Of a stretch of DNA of 64,000 bases, positions 10,788 through 24,183 are shown piece after piece. Origin of the DNA: Maea johnstoni (taxonomy: Eukaryota; Annelida; Polychaeta; Spionida; Magelonidae); the NCBI GenBank assembly GCA_963942565.1, contig OZ012699.1, positions 27,973,121 to 28,037,120 on the forward strand, written 5' to 3'. Below the pieces are notes generated by a model. That model had not been told where the DNA came from. It saw only the letters and a program-made list of their open reading frames with translations, and did not search any database. The position numbers and the translations under genes were made by a program. The first letter of the stretch is position 1. The number at the start of each line of letters is the position of its first letter.

Positions 10788-13700
10788 ATGAGTCGACAAC
10801 TCAGAGATAAAATGTAGGTTACCGTGAATCATCAATATAGTTAATAAAGTTGGCTGGGCTACTATAGAATAGATTGTCATGATACAAAACAACAATACTA
10901 TATACTCAGTTCATTTGACATTTTTTTATGCTTTTAGCATGACTGCACATAACCAAAAAGAAAAAGAAGTGGTCACTCACATCCTAGCTAAGGTAAGCCG
11001 TATCTGAGAGTAATCTCACTTCTACTAAGAACTACTACTAATACGACGAGCTTTAAATGCTCTTGCGGCTTGATCACATTTCTGCATTCCCCTTCAAATG
11101 CAGCCACAAAGTTATGAATCTATTATCTGTGACGTGATTCGTTACTTGTACACATTGGAACCCCCTTGATATGAGCTTTATATTTGTGCAATTACCACAC
11201 AGTACGAGTAGCGATGACAAAAAAGTTACGATATCTACCCGTTGGAAAATCGTCATTCGCAACATATTTCAACATGAATTAAAGACACGTGTAATTAATT
11301 GTAGCGGTTCTAACGATTCTAACCGCGTTGAAATTGATCCATAGAAAGTCAAGTAGGCCTTATTCATTTTTGCTGTGTTGCTCACTGCATAAACAATGAC
11401 GCTAGTGTTGACATATCACCGTAGACGGTGCCGTGATTGCTTTTCGCATGACGTCCTTGCACGTGGTGGAATTCCCTGGTACAGTGACGTCATTCTAGTG
11501 CCAGATTCCGTCGATAGAGCGCTGTTTGTTGGCCTGATCTTCTGCAGTCAAAACGTTATTTAAATAGAATTTAAAGTAAACAATCCATATTTATGCTCTT
11601 AAAATGTGCTCTTTAAGCAAAAATTGATGCTCATTTCTCGCGAGGTTATCGTCAAGCGGGCGAGACAGACGAAAGGACATACACGCCTCCAACAAAAAAC
11701 CAGCCTCAGTACGTAGGCTACGTCCAATACCGCAAGCGCTCACTGCGCGAGCTACTACTACTAGTCGACTACTACTAGTCTATGGTTAGGATGTGAAGCA
11801 ATTTTTACTATATATTAATTGAAATAATTTCCGCATAACATGCGGTGCTCTGTCCGATACCTATCTATCTGCCCTCTAACCTGCGGTGCTCGGTCCTTAA
11901 TCTATCTAGCTGCCCTCTAACCTGCAATGCTCGGTCCGATACCTATCTATCTGCCCTCTAACCTGCGGTGCTTGGTCCTTTATCTATCTAGCTGCCCTCT
12001 AACCTGCGGTCCTCGGTGCTATATGGATCTAGCTGCCCTCTAACCTGCGGTTCTCGGTCCTTTATCTATCTAGCTGCCCTCTAACCTGCGGTGCTTGGTC
12101 CGATACCTATCTAGCTGCCCTCTAACCTGTGGTGCTCGGTTCTATATGTATCTAGCTGCCCTCTAACCTGCGGTGCTCGGTCCTTTATCTATCTAGCTGC
12201 CCTCTAACCTGCGGTGCTCGGTCCGATACCTATCTATCTGCCCTCTAACCTGCGGTGCTCGGTCCTTTATCTATCTAGCTGCCCTCTAACCTGCGGTGCT
12301 CGATCTGATACCTATCTAGCTGCCCTCTAACCTGTGGTGCTCAGTCCTATATCTATCTACCTGGTCTTTAACCTGCGGTGCTCGATCTGATACCTATCTA
12401 TCTGCCCTCTAACCTGCGGTGCTCGGTCCTTTATCTATCTAGCTGCCCTCTAACCTGCGGTGCTCGATCTGATACCTATCTAGCTGCCCTCTAACCTGTG
12501 GTGCTCGGTCCTATATCTATCTACCTGGTCTTTAACCTGCGGTGCTCGATCTGATACCTATCTATCTGCCCTCTAACCTGCGGTGCTCAGTCCTTTATCT
12601 ATCTAGCTGCCCTCTAACCTGCGGTGCTCGGTCCGATACCTATCTAGCTGCCCTCTAACCTGTGGTGCTCGGTCCTATATCTATCTACCTGGTCTTTAAC
12701 CCGTGGTGCTCGATCTGATACCTATCTATCTGCCCTCTAACCTGCGGTGCTCGGTCCTTTATCTATCTAGCTGCCCTCTAACCTGCGGTGCTCGGTCCTT
12801 TATCTATCTAGCTGCCCTCTAACCTGCGGTGCTTGGTCGGATACCTATCTAGCTGCCCTCTAACCTGTGGTGCTCGGTGCTATATGTATCTAGCTGCCCT
12901 CTAACCTGCGGTGCTCGGTCCTTTATCTATCTAGCTGCCCTCTAACCTGTGGTGCTCGGTCCGATACCTATCTATCTGCCCTCTAACCTGTGGTGCTCGG
13001 TCCTTTATCTATCTAGCTGCCCTCTAACCTGCGGTGCTCGGTGCTATATGTATGTAGCTGCCCTCTAACCTGCGGTTCTCGGTCCTTTATCTATCTAGCT
13101 GCCCTCTAACCTGCGGTTCTCGGTCCTTTATCTATCTAGCTGCCCTCTAACCTGTGGTGCTTGGTGCTATATCTAACTAGCTGCCCTCTAACCTGCGGTG
13201 CTCGGTCCTTTATCTATGTAGCTGCCCTCTAACCTGCGGTGCTCGGTCCGATACCTATCTATCTGCCCTCTAACCTGTGGTGCTCGGTCCTTTATCTATC
13301 TAGCTGCCCTCTAACCTGCGGTGCTCAGTGCTATATGTATGTAGCTGCCCTCTAACCTGCGGTTCTCGGTCCTTTATCTATCTAGCTGCCCTCTAACCTG
13401 CGGTGCTCGGTCATTTATCTAACTAGCTGCCCTCTTACCTGTTTTGCTCGGTGCTATATGTATTTAGCTGCCCTCTAACCTGCGGTGCTCGGTCCTTTAT
13501 CTATCTAGCTGCCCCCTAACCTGCAGTGCTCAGTCCGATACCTATCTAGCTGCCCTCTAACCTGTGGTGCTCGGTCCTATATCTATCTACCTGGTCTTTA
13601 ACCTGCGGTGCTCGGTCCGATACCTATCTATCTGCCCTCTAACCTGCGGTGCTAGGTCCTTTATCTATCTAGCTGCCCTCTAACCTGCGGTGCTCGGTGG

Positions 13701-16700
13701 TATATGTATCTAGCTGCCCTCTAACCTGCGTTTCTCGGTCCTTTATCTATCTAGCTGCCCTCCAACCTGCGGTGCTCGGTACGATACCTATCTAGCTGCC
13801 CTCTAACCTGTGGTGCTTGGTTCTATATGTATCTAGCTGCCCCCTAACCTGCGGTTCTCGGTCCTTTATCTATGTAGCTGCCCTCTAACCTGCGGTGGCA
13901 TTTTCTCTAATTACAGGTCAGGAATATATCCACTCGCCATCGTGACATTAAAATCGCTGTTCTTGTTTATACAAGTGGGGATGGGGTCCAGTTCGCAGGT
14001 ATTTTGTTTTTCTCTTTTTTTCTTGAATGATCAAGTTTGCAAAAAGTCTTTAGAAGGAATAACTTATTTTTATCTATTAAAGGAACTTGCTAAAGTTCGG
14101 ATTTTGGTAGGCCCTTCAATCCACTATACTTATCCATTTACAAGTAACGTTTCATTTAAATCATTGCTATGTACACTGCAATTATTTCTATTGAGATGAG
14201 CTGTCAAACGTGAATTTGTGGGTGAGCTTTTTTCATGGCTATGTTCTTAATGCAATACATCAGATGACTAAACTAATAGTACTTAAATAGGTATAACTGC
14301 TCTGTACTTTCATATGCCTTTTAAAATTAGTTTCATTTCTACTTTGTAACAGGATCACAAGATATGGTGTCGTTCGCGGAGGAGACTACGTCCCTCTTCA
14401 AGAGCAAAGCAGTGAAAGGTGAGTTTATTTATGTTCACCCCCTGCCAAGGGAGGCAAATTTTTTGCTCAGTTCTTGTGGACGTCTGTGTCCAGACTTGTC
14501 TGCAAGATATCTTCAAAGCCACCCACTGAAATCTTTCCCAATTTTCGGGCATCTTTTCTAATGACACCTCTATAAGATAATTAGATTTTCGTAATCTTTG
14601 ATATATTTTTAAGGTCGTAATGGAATATTTTGTGTTCAAAATTCCTATTCTGGACCAGATTAGCAAGTAGTCTTTTTGCAAATTATCAAAACAATTTCAT
14701 TGTCACATTTTTGCTATATTGTGGGTAATTTTTGACTATCCAGTTGTAATTGGTTGAGGAAACTAGAGTACCCAACGAAAACCATCGCCCAACTCCAAGT
14801 CACTGTCAACTTTCTCGCATGTCATGACTTACCTATTTGCCACTACCTTTGATTTTGTTATCTCTTATGTGTAGCTAGTGTAGAATGCATGTGTTTAGTA
14901 GTAGAGGTGATATCTAGAGGTGTGGGTTGGACTCCCACTGTGTTTGCACCTGAATTGGCGAAACACATAGTTTAAGTGCTAGAACGCTAGACACCAATTT
15001 TAGCCTGACCTTGCATCCTCTACATAGCTGCATTAATTCAAAATATTTGAAAATTCTCAAAATATCAATTTACTTATGTAAAAACCATCTGTATAATGTT
15101 GTGTAAAATGCATGTGTATTGTAGGTATGACAGTTCAAGTTATGGGTTACCAAGAGACCATGATAAATGGTGTATTTCCAGATAAATGGTATGATGCCGA
15201 ATATTGATATCAAAGGTTGAATATCTCAAGACTTTTGCAAAATAACTCATAATTGAGGAGTCAATCGAACATTAAGTATATCTTCCATTACTAACAGAAG
15301 TAAAGTAGTAGAATGATAGGCACCTGATCACACCAGATTTTTGCCTTTTCATAATCTGCATGTTAATTTAACCAACTCTTTCTAATGCTTTCTCTGTGTT
15401 GTGCATACAGTGTTTAGTTACACATTGTTAGTAAAGGTGTTAGTAGATTCTATTATTATTGGTGTTTGGTGGAGATGATCATATCATTATATTTGATATT
15501 AATCACTTTGGTATTATCCTCATTTATTATTTATACATAGGTCCATCTGTAGAGGATGCACATTCTCATGACGTATACATGGGTCCGGTGGAATACATGA
15601 CGATGGCAGTAATGCGCAGGGCTATACCACGGCTTGTGAAACAGGATGGTATGATCACTGATTAGTATATTATCCTGTTCATTTATGAAATGTATGATAA
15701 AGACTAAATACATTCTCCTTAGATTTTTATCTGCCCGAACGCAATGAAATATTCATTTTACTTACCCATGCTATTATTACCTCAATTTTCGAATCTATGA
15801 TAAGCCTACTTCTGAAGATTAAATCACAGCATCTTCATGAAAGAATGGAAAGTTAGTCTTTTGATGTATTCTAGGTTACCTAGGTGTAGTAGTTATGCAT
15901 TTGTAATAGGGTTATTGAACAACTGTTATTCTAAGCTAAGTTAGCAGCTGTCAATCTCTTTTTTTTATAACATATTCATATATACCGTTACCAATTACAG
16001 GTTGTCATTAAGGTGTAAGTATGTATATGAGGTTTCGGTATTACTTTATTTTTGTCTGGTTGTAGGCATTATTCTTTTCTGTTTTTGTTTGCTTAAACAC
16101 ACTTGTTTACATACTGGGCTACTAGTACACTGCTTTTAAAAAGCTCATAATGGTATTTCTGTGCAAAAGGTGCTTGGTTCGGTGTCACCCTACAAACCTT
16201 TCCTTTTTACTTTTCAAGCTCCCCTCTCCATCACATTCACATCTCGATGTAGATGTTACATCTCCATATAATTTAACTGCACTACTAGGAATTGTATTTT
16301 TACCAGATCAAATAACACAAATTAAAAAACAACATACTAACAATAGCAACAATATAATAACACTGAAATCAAGAGTCACATGCTAACTTGACAAACTGGT
16401 TTTACTTTAGCTTGGTCAAAGGCTTTGATGGATGATCAATACAGAATCCTGTTCTCATTCCATTTGAAATAAAGTCCAATTCCAAGTAAACATGTACACT
16501 TCCAATTAAAACAAAACCCCTTTACTTGTTATGCAACAGTACGTGTGTATACATATATGTATGTGCCTATGTATATAGTTAGTATATAGTTAAGCACATA
16601 TATTTAAATGAGAGAAGGCTAAGACATATACACAAGTATTTAGATAGATGCTTGTAACTGCCTACGCACATACCTGTAATTATCTGGAATCGTTTAGCAT

Positions 16701-19700
16701 ACCCTATACGAACAAATGAATGTTAATACATTCAAAAACCTTGCCTTCCTTTTAAATAAGTCTGATTTATGTAGGTAGGCGCTTATGCATACATATACCT
16801 ATTTTGAATAAATGAATGAATGCCTGTTTACATGCATGAATGGCCTACCAAACCTTTCAAAGAAACAAATGTAAATGCAACCTTGTATGATACATGCTTA
16901 AGCATACAGATAGAATAGTTCACCCCCTCATAGATACATACACCCATTCATTCTTACCTACATGTATGCGTTTATAGACAAACAAATGTTAATGCATCCA
17001 AAATCCTGCATTTATAGTCATGGCATTAATAGCTTTCAGTTTTTGCATTTGTTGTGCATTTCGTTGCCAGTGTGTGGTTGCATTATGAACTTTCAATCAA
17101 TTTTGTCACAAAACGTCAATCATTTCAAACACATAATGTATTTTTTTATTGTGCATAATACATAGTTTCTTTCATTCGTCTCCTTCTACTCACTTCTATT
17201 CTTTACTCACATCTTTATTACAATCCAAAAAGCAAATATCCTTTTCACCTTGGTGAATGGATTGTGTATTATTTTGTGCTGTTACCATAGTTGTGTATCA
17301 ATATACCTGCACGTTTACATATTATATTATTTTATTTATTGTTGCATCATGCTTATAGTACATTTCCCTTTAAGTAAATAAAATACTATCATCAGAATTG
17401 TCATTGGCCTTACTAACTATTTCACTATCACTACAGGTCGTGGATCACTTTGTCAATATAATTGATAATAACACTTGTTTAAACACATATTCTGGATTCA
17501 TTGTGGAATCTCAATAAGGGTCTTACAGCATGTTAAAGTTATTAAAGTCTATTCACCTGTAGCATATATTGGACCTTCACTTTTGTGCAATATTAAGTGG
17601 AGAATTATTCACATTTATAGTTTATCTGTAAGGGGATATGCAATGGTATTCTCAGTGTTTCTAAATCTTATTCCATTTCATGGGACACTTGTCTATTCCA
17701 TATGAATATAACTAAATGAATTTTTATAGTTGAACGGCGCCTTGGAAAGCCCCACCGGTATGTGTGGGAGGATGAACTGCTCAAGCCTGTTTGGTGGCCA
17801 GCGCAAGTAGCATACCGTTCTCCCAATGAGAACTGTCCCCAAGGTAAGAAATGACACTTGGCTGACTGGTACTTGCAAAATGCCGTGACACAACCATCTT
17901 ACTGACTTCTGATGTCACTTGTTTTTCACAATTTAACAAAAAGTTTCCTTTGAATATTCTTTTATATTTCTTTATAAATGATGCCAACTTAGGCTATAGG
18001 ACAAGTGGTGCCATCTACATATCTTAATTAAAGTTTTATTGTTGCGAAGATCTGACATATTCTTAATATTGCAGCGCCTGTCCATGTTAGTTATGTATGT
18101 CCAAATCTGGGCAAAGGATTTTCTAAGAATATTTAAACTAATTCATAGGTGATACAAAAGCAAATTGTAAAAGTTGTTTCATGACTCGTAGTATTTAACA
18201 TAACAAAATTCTCTTGACATAGCTTTTATGTTGTGATTATGGAAAAATGATTAAAATGCAGTAAATGTTATCATACATCAGGCAGGGTCTTGGGAGTTTT
18301 TACAAAGAATAACAATTTTCTGCGTAATACCACAGTTTCATTCAAACTTATAATTGTTCCCAAATACCACATTACCAATATGCTCAAATCAGTATGAAAC
18401 CCACTTCTTTTCTGAACTTTGTACTTTACCACCTTTTCAACAATAATTAGTGACCTATCTGAAATTTTATGCGATTTTCATGAATTCCAGGATATCGAAT
18501 GAAGGAAACTGATCTTCGGCAAATTATGACCTGCTACCAACAGTACATGAATGGTAATTTTGTATTGTGACTGAAAATGATTTTATAACTTTAAAGTATT
18601 TGTGTATCCCTTTTGCCTTCATAAGGATAATATCAATTCCAATTTTGAAATTAGTTTGATATTAATTTGTCTGCTTTGTTTTCATTTATGGCCCTTCGCA
18701 TTCAGAAGTGCCTGACTATTTCTCGCAATAGATCATTCATTGGCCACCTCATACCCTTCCATTAACTGTTCCAAGTGGTGCAAATGATATTTAAAGAAGA
18801 ATACATATTGTGCCTAAATAATTTGGACAATAAAGGTTCATTTGATAGCATGATTTTAATTAGTATATCATTTATATTACTATTCAAATTTCCAGCAAAA
18901 CCAGATGCAGCATCTAGTAGTAGAGGTGCAGGTACACCAACTGCTCCCACCATTTTTTCCTCCACAAATGGGGAATCTGTAGCAAGTCCGAGCATTTTGC
19001 CCACCACAAACATAGAATCGGTATCCAGTGAACCCAGCCTTTCTCGCACCAGAAATAAGAAACAGCCATCACCTCCTGATATGTCAGCTACCATTGTAAA
19101 TCAGGAGACACACTTTGGGGTAATATATTTTATAAATAAGCATTTCATTTTAGAACTATCTGATTGCTTTTCAGAATCATCTTTGCTTTTGACAGTTTGA
19201 AAAGGTACTACACAATAAATTCACATTGTTTGGACCACACAGCCATCAGAACAGGCGCACCAGACCATTATAATTTAAGGCACTTTCACAACTAATATTT
19301 TTGACTAGTTTGGCCTAGTGATGTCATTGATATGAAATTGTATCGATTCGATTAATCGCTATATTTTTCGATTCGATTTGATACGCCGAAACGTGCTCGT
19401 TGTGCACAATTAATTACGTATTAATTGCTCAAAATAAAAAAACATTCTTGCCTTTTTAATTCATTTATCAAACGTCAAATTAATGAATTAATTCTGTATT
19501 TATGCATTCATCAATTATTATAATCAATCATGATATATTTTATTATATTTTTATTTCATTTGAATACATGTATTACTGAATTTAATTTGTTTATCAATTT
19601 ACTTTATATTTGATTTATTCTTTTATACCTATTACAATTCATTCTACTTCGTATTGAATTCAATTTATGGCTGTTATTTGTATTAATTTCATCTTTAGCA

Positions 19701-22700
19701 ACATTGTATGTCTATATGCACTCATAATGTTTGCTCATTTGAGACATGAACGTTCGTATCTCGAATACTGCGCACTTGATGAGCAGTACGTTTAGCGAAC
19801 GTTTCAGAATTTTTTGTTCTGAACGTACAACAAATTCTAAGTGCGCAGTAAAATAAAATGGCAGCTGATTGTTTTGGTGAGCAAATCGATCCACCGCTCA
19901 TGATTTTGCGTGTACTTACGGCAGAGAGCCATAGTACAATGTAAAATATCACCATCAAAGGTAACGGCCGTTGATTTTGTTGGGGCTGAGCGATCGCTCA
20001 GGACTTTTTGCGTCGATACGGTTGCCTTATCGATGCGACTATCGACAGGACCTTATCTAGCGGTGCATGGACTTGGCGACTAATGATGACATCCCTAGTT
20101 TGGCCACATTAAATTCTCTACCTCGAATACTTTACAGCCTCAATCCTCACCTGAAGCCTGCAAGGAGATGCTTACTAGGATGTGTGCAGCCAAGACCTTT
20201 CCTGAATTCCTCGAAATCTGCAAGGGACTTGATGTCGAGAAACCGAACATCACTGAACTGCCACGTTTCTTAATGGATACCACGTTAGTTATCATTTCTA
20301 CTAACGATTAGTTGAGCATTATTATACCAATATTCTTCAATATTTGTCATATTATTTGTTATCCTTTTGTACAAGTCATTTATTGCTTTTACTTTCTTTG
20401 AAATTTACAATTTATATATTTACTTGTTAAGAATCTTTTGCCTGAAAATTACTGCATATGATTTTCACTGTTTGGATACTTTAGATATGTATGTTATTAA
20501 TCTGTGTGTTATTTGATTGTAGCCCAAACGACTCCAATACCCATATAATCTACATTGACACCAACAGTTACCTGTGTAATATACGCCAACATAGAATATT
20601 TCTCATAACATTATAGAACTTGTCTTTACATCTTCTTTTAAGCTATACCACAGCTGCTCCAGGAGGATTTACTCCTGGTTTAAGCACCACGGACAGCAAC
20701 TGTCTCTTCAGTAGCGTATCCAGCTGCTTGACAGGGAATCATAACATGACTCACTACCTGCGGCTTGGTGCAGCATGGTATGGTGCCATGCACCTGGATC
20801 ATTATATTAAACATGTAAGTGGAAAAATAATTTTGGGGTTCTTTTAGCATTGCTCTTGTTTGTAAATACTTTTAACTTAATGATAGCAGTCGTGACGAGA
20901 CACTTATCTTAAATGTTTTGAATGCCTGGCTGCAATCTACCTGTTTGACTGCTGAGCTGGATATGAACCACTCCAAATGGCTGCTTGCTGACATTTCATG
21001 AAACAATACTCCAGCTTAAGTAATTATTTATTACTCAATGGTACTTGAAGTCGCATTCTCATAACAGTTTCAGACAAATGCTGCTATCGACACCCCTGAG
21101 AGTGCAGAAGCACTGTACCGGTCATATTGCCACGAAGAATTCCAATCCTACGACTTTAGTGGCCTAGGGACTGAAGGCATTTTGAGGCAGGCATTAATGC
21201 AGGAGTCACATTTGACCTCCCGCAACTACTCCTACTCTGGTATGTTTTCACTTTAGGATATGTATCAATACTTTACAGGCTCCGACAGTAACCTTAAAAT
21301 ACTACTAGTCCGGTAGGGCTAGTAGCACCTGGAATCTACTAGCCCTACCGCTAACTCTACTAGCCCTACCGCTAAGTACAAAATACTCCACTCTCACTTC
21401 CCTTTCCTGTCTTGTAGATTGCGGTGCTGACCAATAGTAGTACTTTTCCTAATGCTTGTCCTCACCCACTTTACAGTTGGTACCTAGTTGTAGTAGCTTT
21501 TGACCCAACACCCTCTTTTTATTTGGCTTTTGTGCTTTTTGGGCATAGAAATAATAAAAAGTAGATGTGGGATGCATGTGGCATGTTAGTTGGTGGTGGG
21601 TTCGACTCCCACGGGGGCTATGGCACTAATTTTAGTACCAATTCTTTCAACCAGCGCCTTATGGCATACCTTCTTTCTACCTATTGCACTCCCACCTCTA
21701 CTGTCTATATAACATCAATATGGCCCTCTCCCCAAATCAAAAATGATTATAATATTATATGATATTGATTGAATAAGTTCTTTGAATAGCTACTACAAGT
21801 AGGACCAGGGGTACAAATTGACCATTACAACCTTCAGTTTTACAACAACCATCAAAATTTTTCAACATAATTTTTTTATTGGCACAAGTTGAACAACATT
21901 ATCATAAAAACTAGCTGACCACAGTGACCACAGCATAGTTTATCAAATAAAGCTGCATCATTCTTCATGCAGCTTTTTCAGTCAGTATTGCAGTCACTCC
22001 CCTCCATCTTCAAATAGAGTTTTCAACACTTTTATCTCTTGGCTATTTAGTTTCTTCCCACATTTAACTTTAAAAAACAACGAACAACAGTATCTCGTTC
22101 TTACAAATGAGAGGCCTGCTGGACACACCTGAGTCCAGCCCAATTTTTGCGGCCAGGGGTCCAGGGGCCGCTCACGGCCCGGGGATAATGTTTTATATGT
22201 AGGTGCTCTGAGATGCATTCTCCTGCATTTTCAGAGTATGAATGAATATTATTTTCACTGTGAATATATCAAACTTTGTTTTAAATCTGGACTTAAAAAA
22301 CATTTTTTTTATTCTATGCAATGTTCTGGTAAATATGTCCAAAACATTTCATTAACTTCATTAAATGTAAACCCATTGTAGAACTATGTACTGTACATCA
22401 ATAGATTTATTCGAGAGAAAATATACACTTTTTTGTACTATTCGTATGTGCAGTCAATAAACTACAATACATACATACATACATACATACATTTCATCAA
22501 ATCATATTTCATTTATGCATTTCTATTATATATATGTACACATTTTACCCAACTACTTGTTTGATTAACAGCTTGAAAATATGTTTTTAAAGACGTGCAG
22601 TAATTGGCATATTGAATCTAATTTTTTTATATTTGTAAATGTCAAAATATGCTACATCAATGAGGTAGGACACATGATAAGTTGACAAATCAAAATGCAT

Positions 22701-24097
22701 TGTTCACAAAATCAGAATATTTCATAGCACATGCATTGACAAACTTATTCCTACAATAGTTAGATCTTTACCTTAAGAAGGGTTCTTTACAGCACTCCTA
22801 AAATTAAGACACATTCTAAAAATAGACATATATACAATCAAGTTTAACATTGTTCATCTTTCCAGGATTCTTGCAGGTGCTTTTCACTGCTGGTTTCATT
22901 GGTATGAATATTCAGCAGTTCTGTGAAGGAGTAGCGGCTGAGCATCATCCCCAGACACAAATGGTGTCGTACTGCTCCTGCAGTGATTTCCCCAGTGCCT
23001 CTACCATATACATTCATTATTGTAAGGCCCGGTGCGATGGTATATCGGATTACATAAACCATGTGATTCCACTACAGAAAAATCGAGGTACTTAGCACTT
23101 CATCACTTGATGATTTAACTGTCACTATTATTTCGTCCATTTGAATATTCCATCACAAATCATTTCCTTTAAAATAATAGTGATTTCAAATATTTATGCT
23201 TTGATTTAAATACCTTTCACAAAAATAAATATAATATCTATGACCGACATCTTTGGAATAACATTACCTGCAATTTTTAACAGCTTGTGTTCCCTCCAAG
23301 AAATAAGATGTTCTCAAATACCTCACCTCTTTTATTAAGATTTATAATGGATGACATCACCAAGAATGTGATCTGAGAAATAGGACACATTTGCTAACCT
23401 GGTACCAATACTCATTTGCAACCAACAATGTATTATGCTCACACCATTATTAATGGTGATTTTTTGTAGCTTTGCGCAGTGAGAAATTTGGAAGAGCCCC
23501 CACAGCGTGGTATTGGATTAGTGCCCCATGCAACTCTTGCGCGGCCGTACCTTGGGGATGGTGTGAGAAAGTCGCCATCCAGGATATAGCAAATGCCGTC
23601 TTTGTCCAGTGTGACAGGTGCGAATTATGGTACCACCCTGAATGCCTTGGAATCACAGATGAGGTGGTGAAATCAACCCAGATGCCAGACTTTCTCTGCT
23701 GCCCAAGGGATCGCTCCAAGTTCACAGACATACCACCCACACGGTACATCTTAAATATGTGTATTGAAATAAGATAGTAGTAGTTTATAGTGTGTAGGTA
23801 CAGGTACAGTTTTATCATCTCACTAGCTCTAAATCATTCAATAATTTTCTTCTCCCTAGGATTTACAGTGAATACCCACCCCTAAACCTTGTTGATCTTG
23901 TCAGCCTCTTCCCAAGAAACTACCTCACGGACCAGATGATAAACTTCTTGGTTATGTAAGTAATGGTATACCACCCCATTTAATAATTTTTTTGATATAC
24001 AGTACATCCTCTTCATAATGAACCATTTCAGGAAGTTTATCTGCTTTCTCTCATGATCTGACATACATCCAATGCAAACGCTTAATCACATACACAA

Positions 24098-24183
<86 letters not shown>

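Noticed and set aside
10408-10895. Frames rich in RERERE or LSLSLS
   Set aside because: Translations of the TC dinucleotide tracts.
11842-13905. Regular repeats with variable parts, resembling a CRISPR array
   Set aside because: The unit is a continuous 41-bp tandem repeat with point variants, no unique spacers, in a eukaryotic intron.
14881-14945. tRNA-like segment with GGGTTGGACTCCCAC
   Set aside because: Box B is degenerate and no cloverleaf or box A at the right distance was found.
20067-20273. Plus-strand frame MDLATNDDIPSLATLNS...
   Set aside because: It is out of frame with the phase-consistent exon 20138-20283 (PQSSPEACKEMLTRMCAAKT...) and begins inside the hAT MITE.
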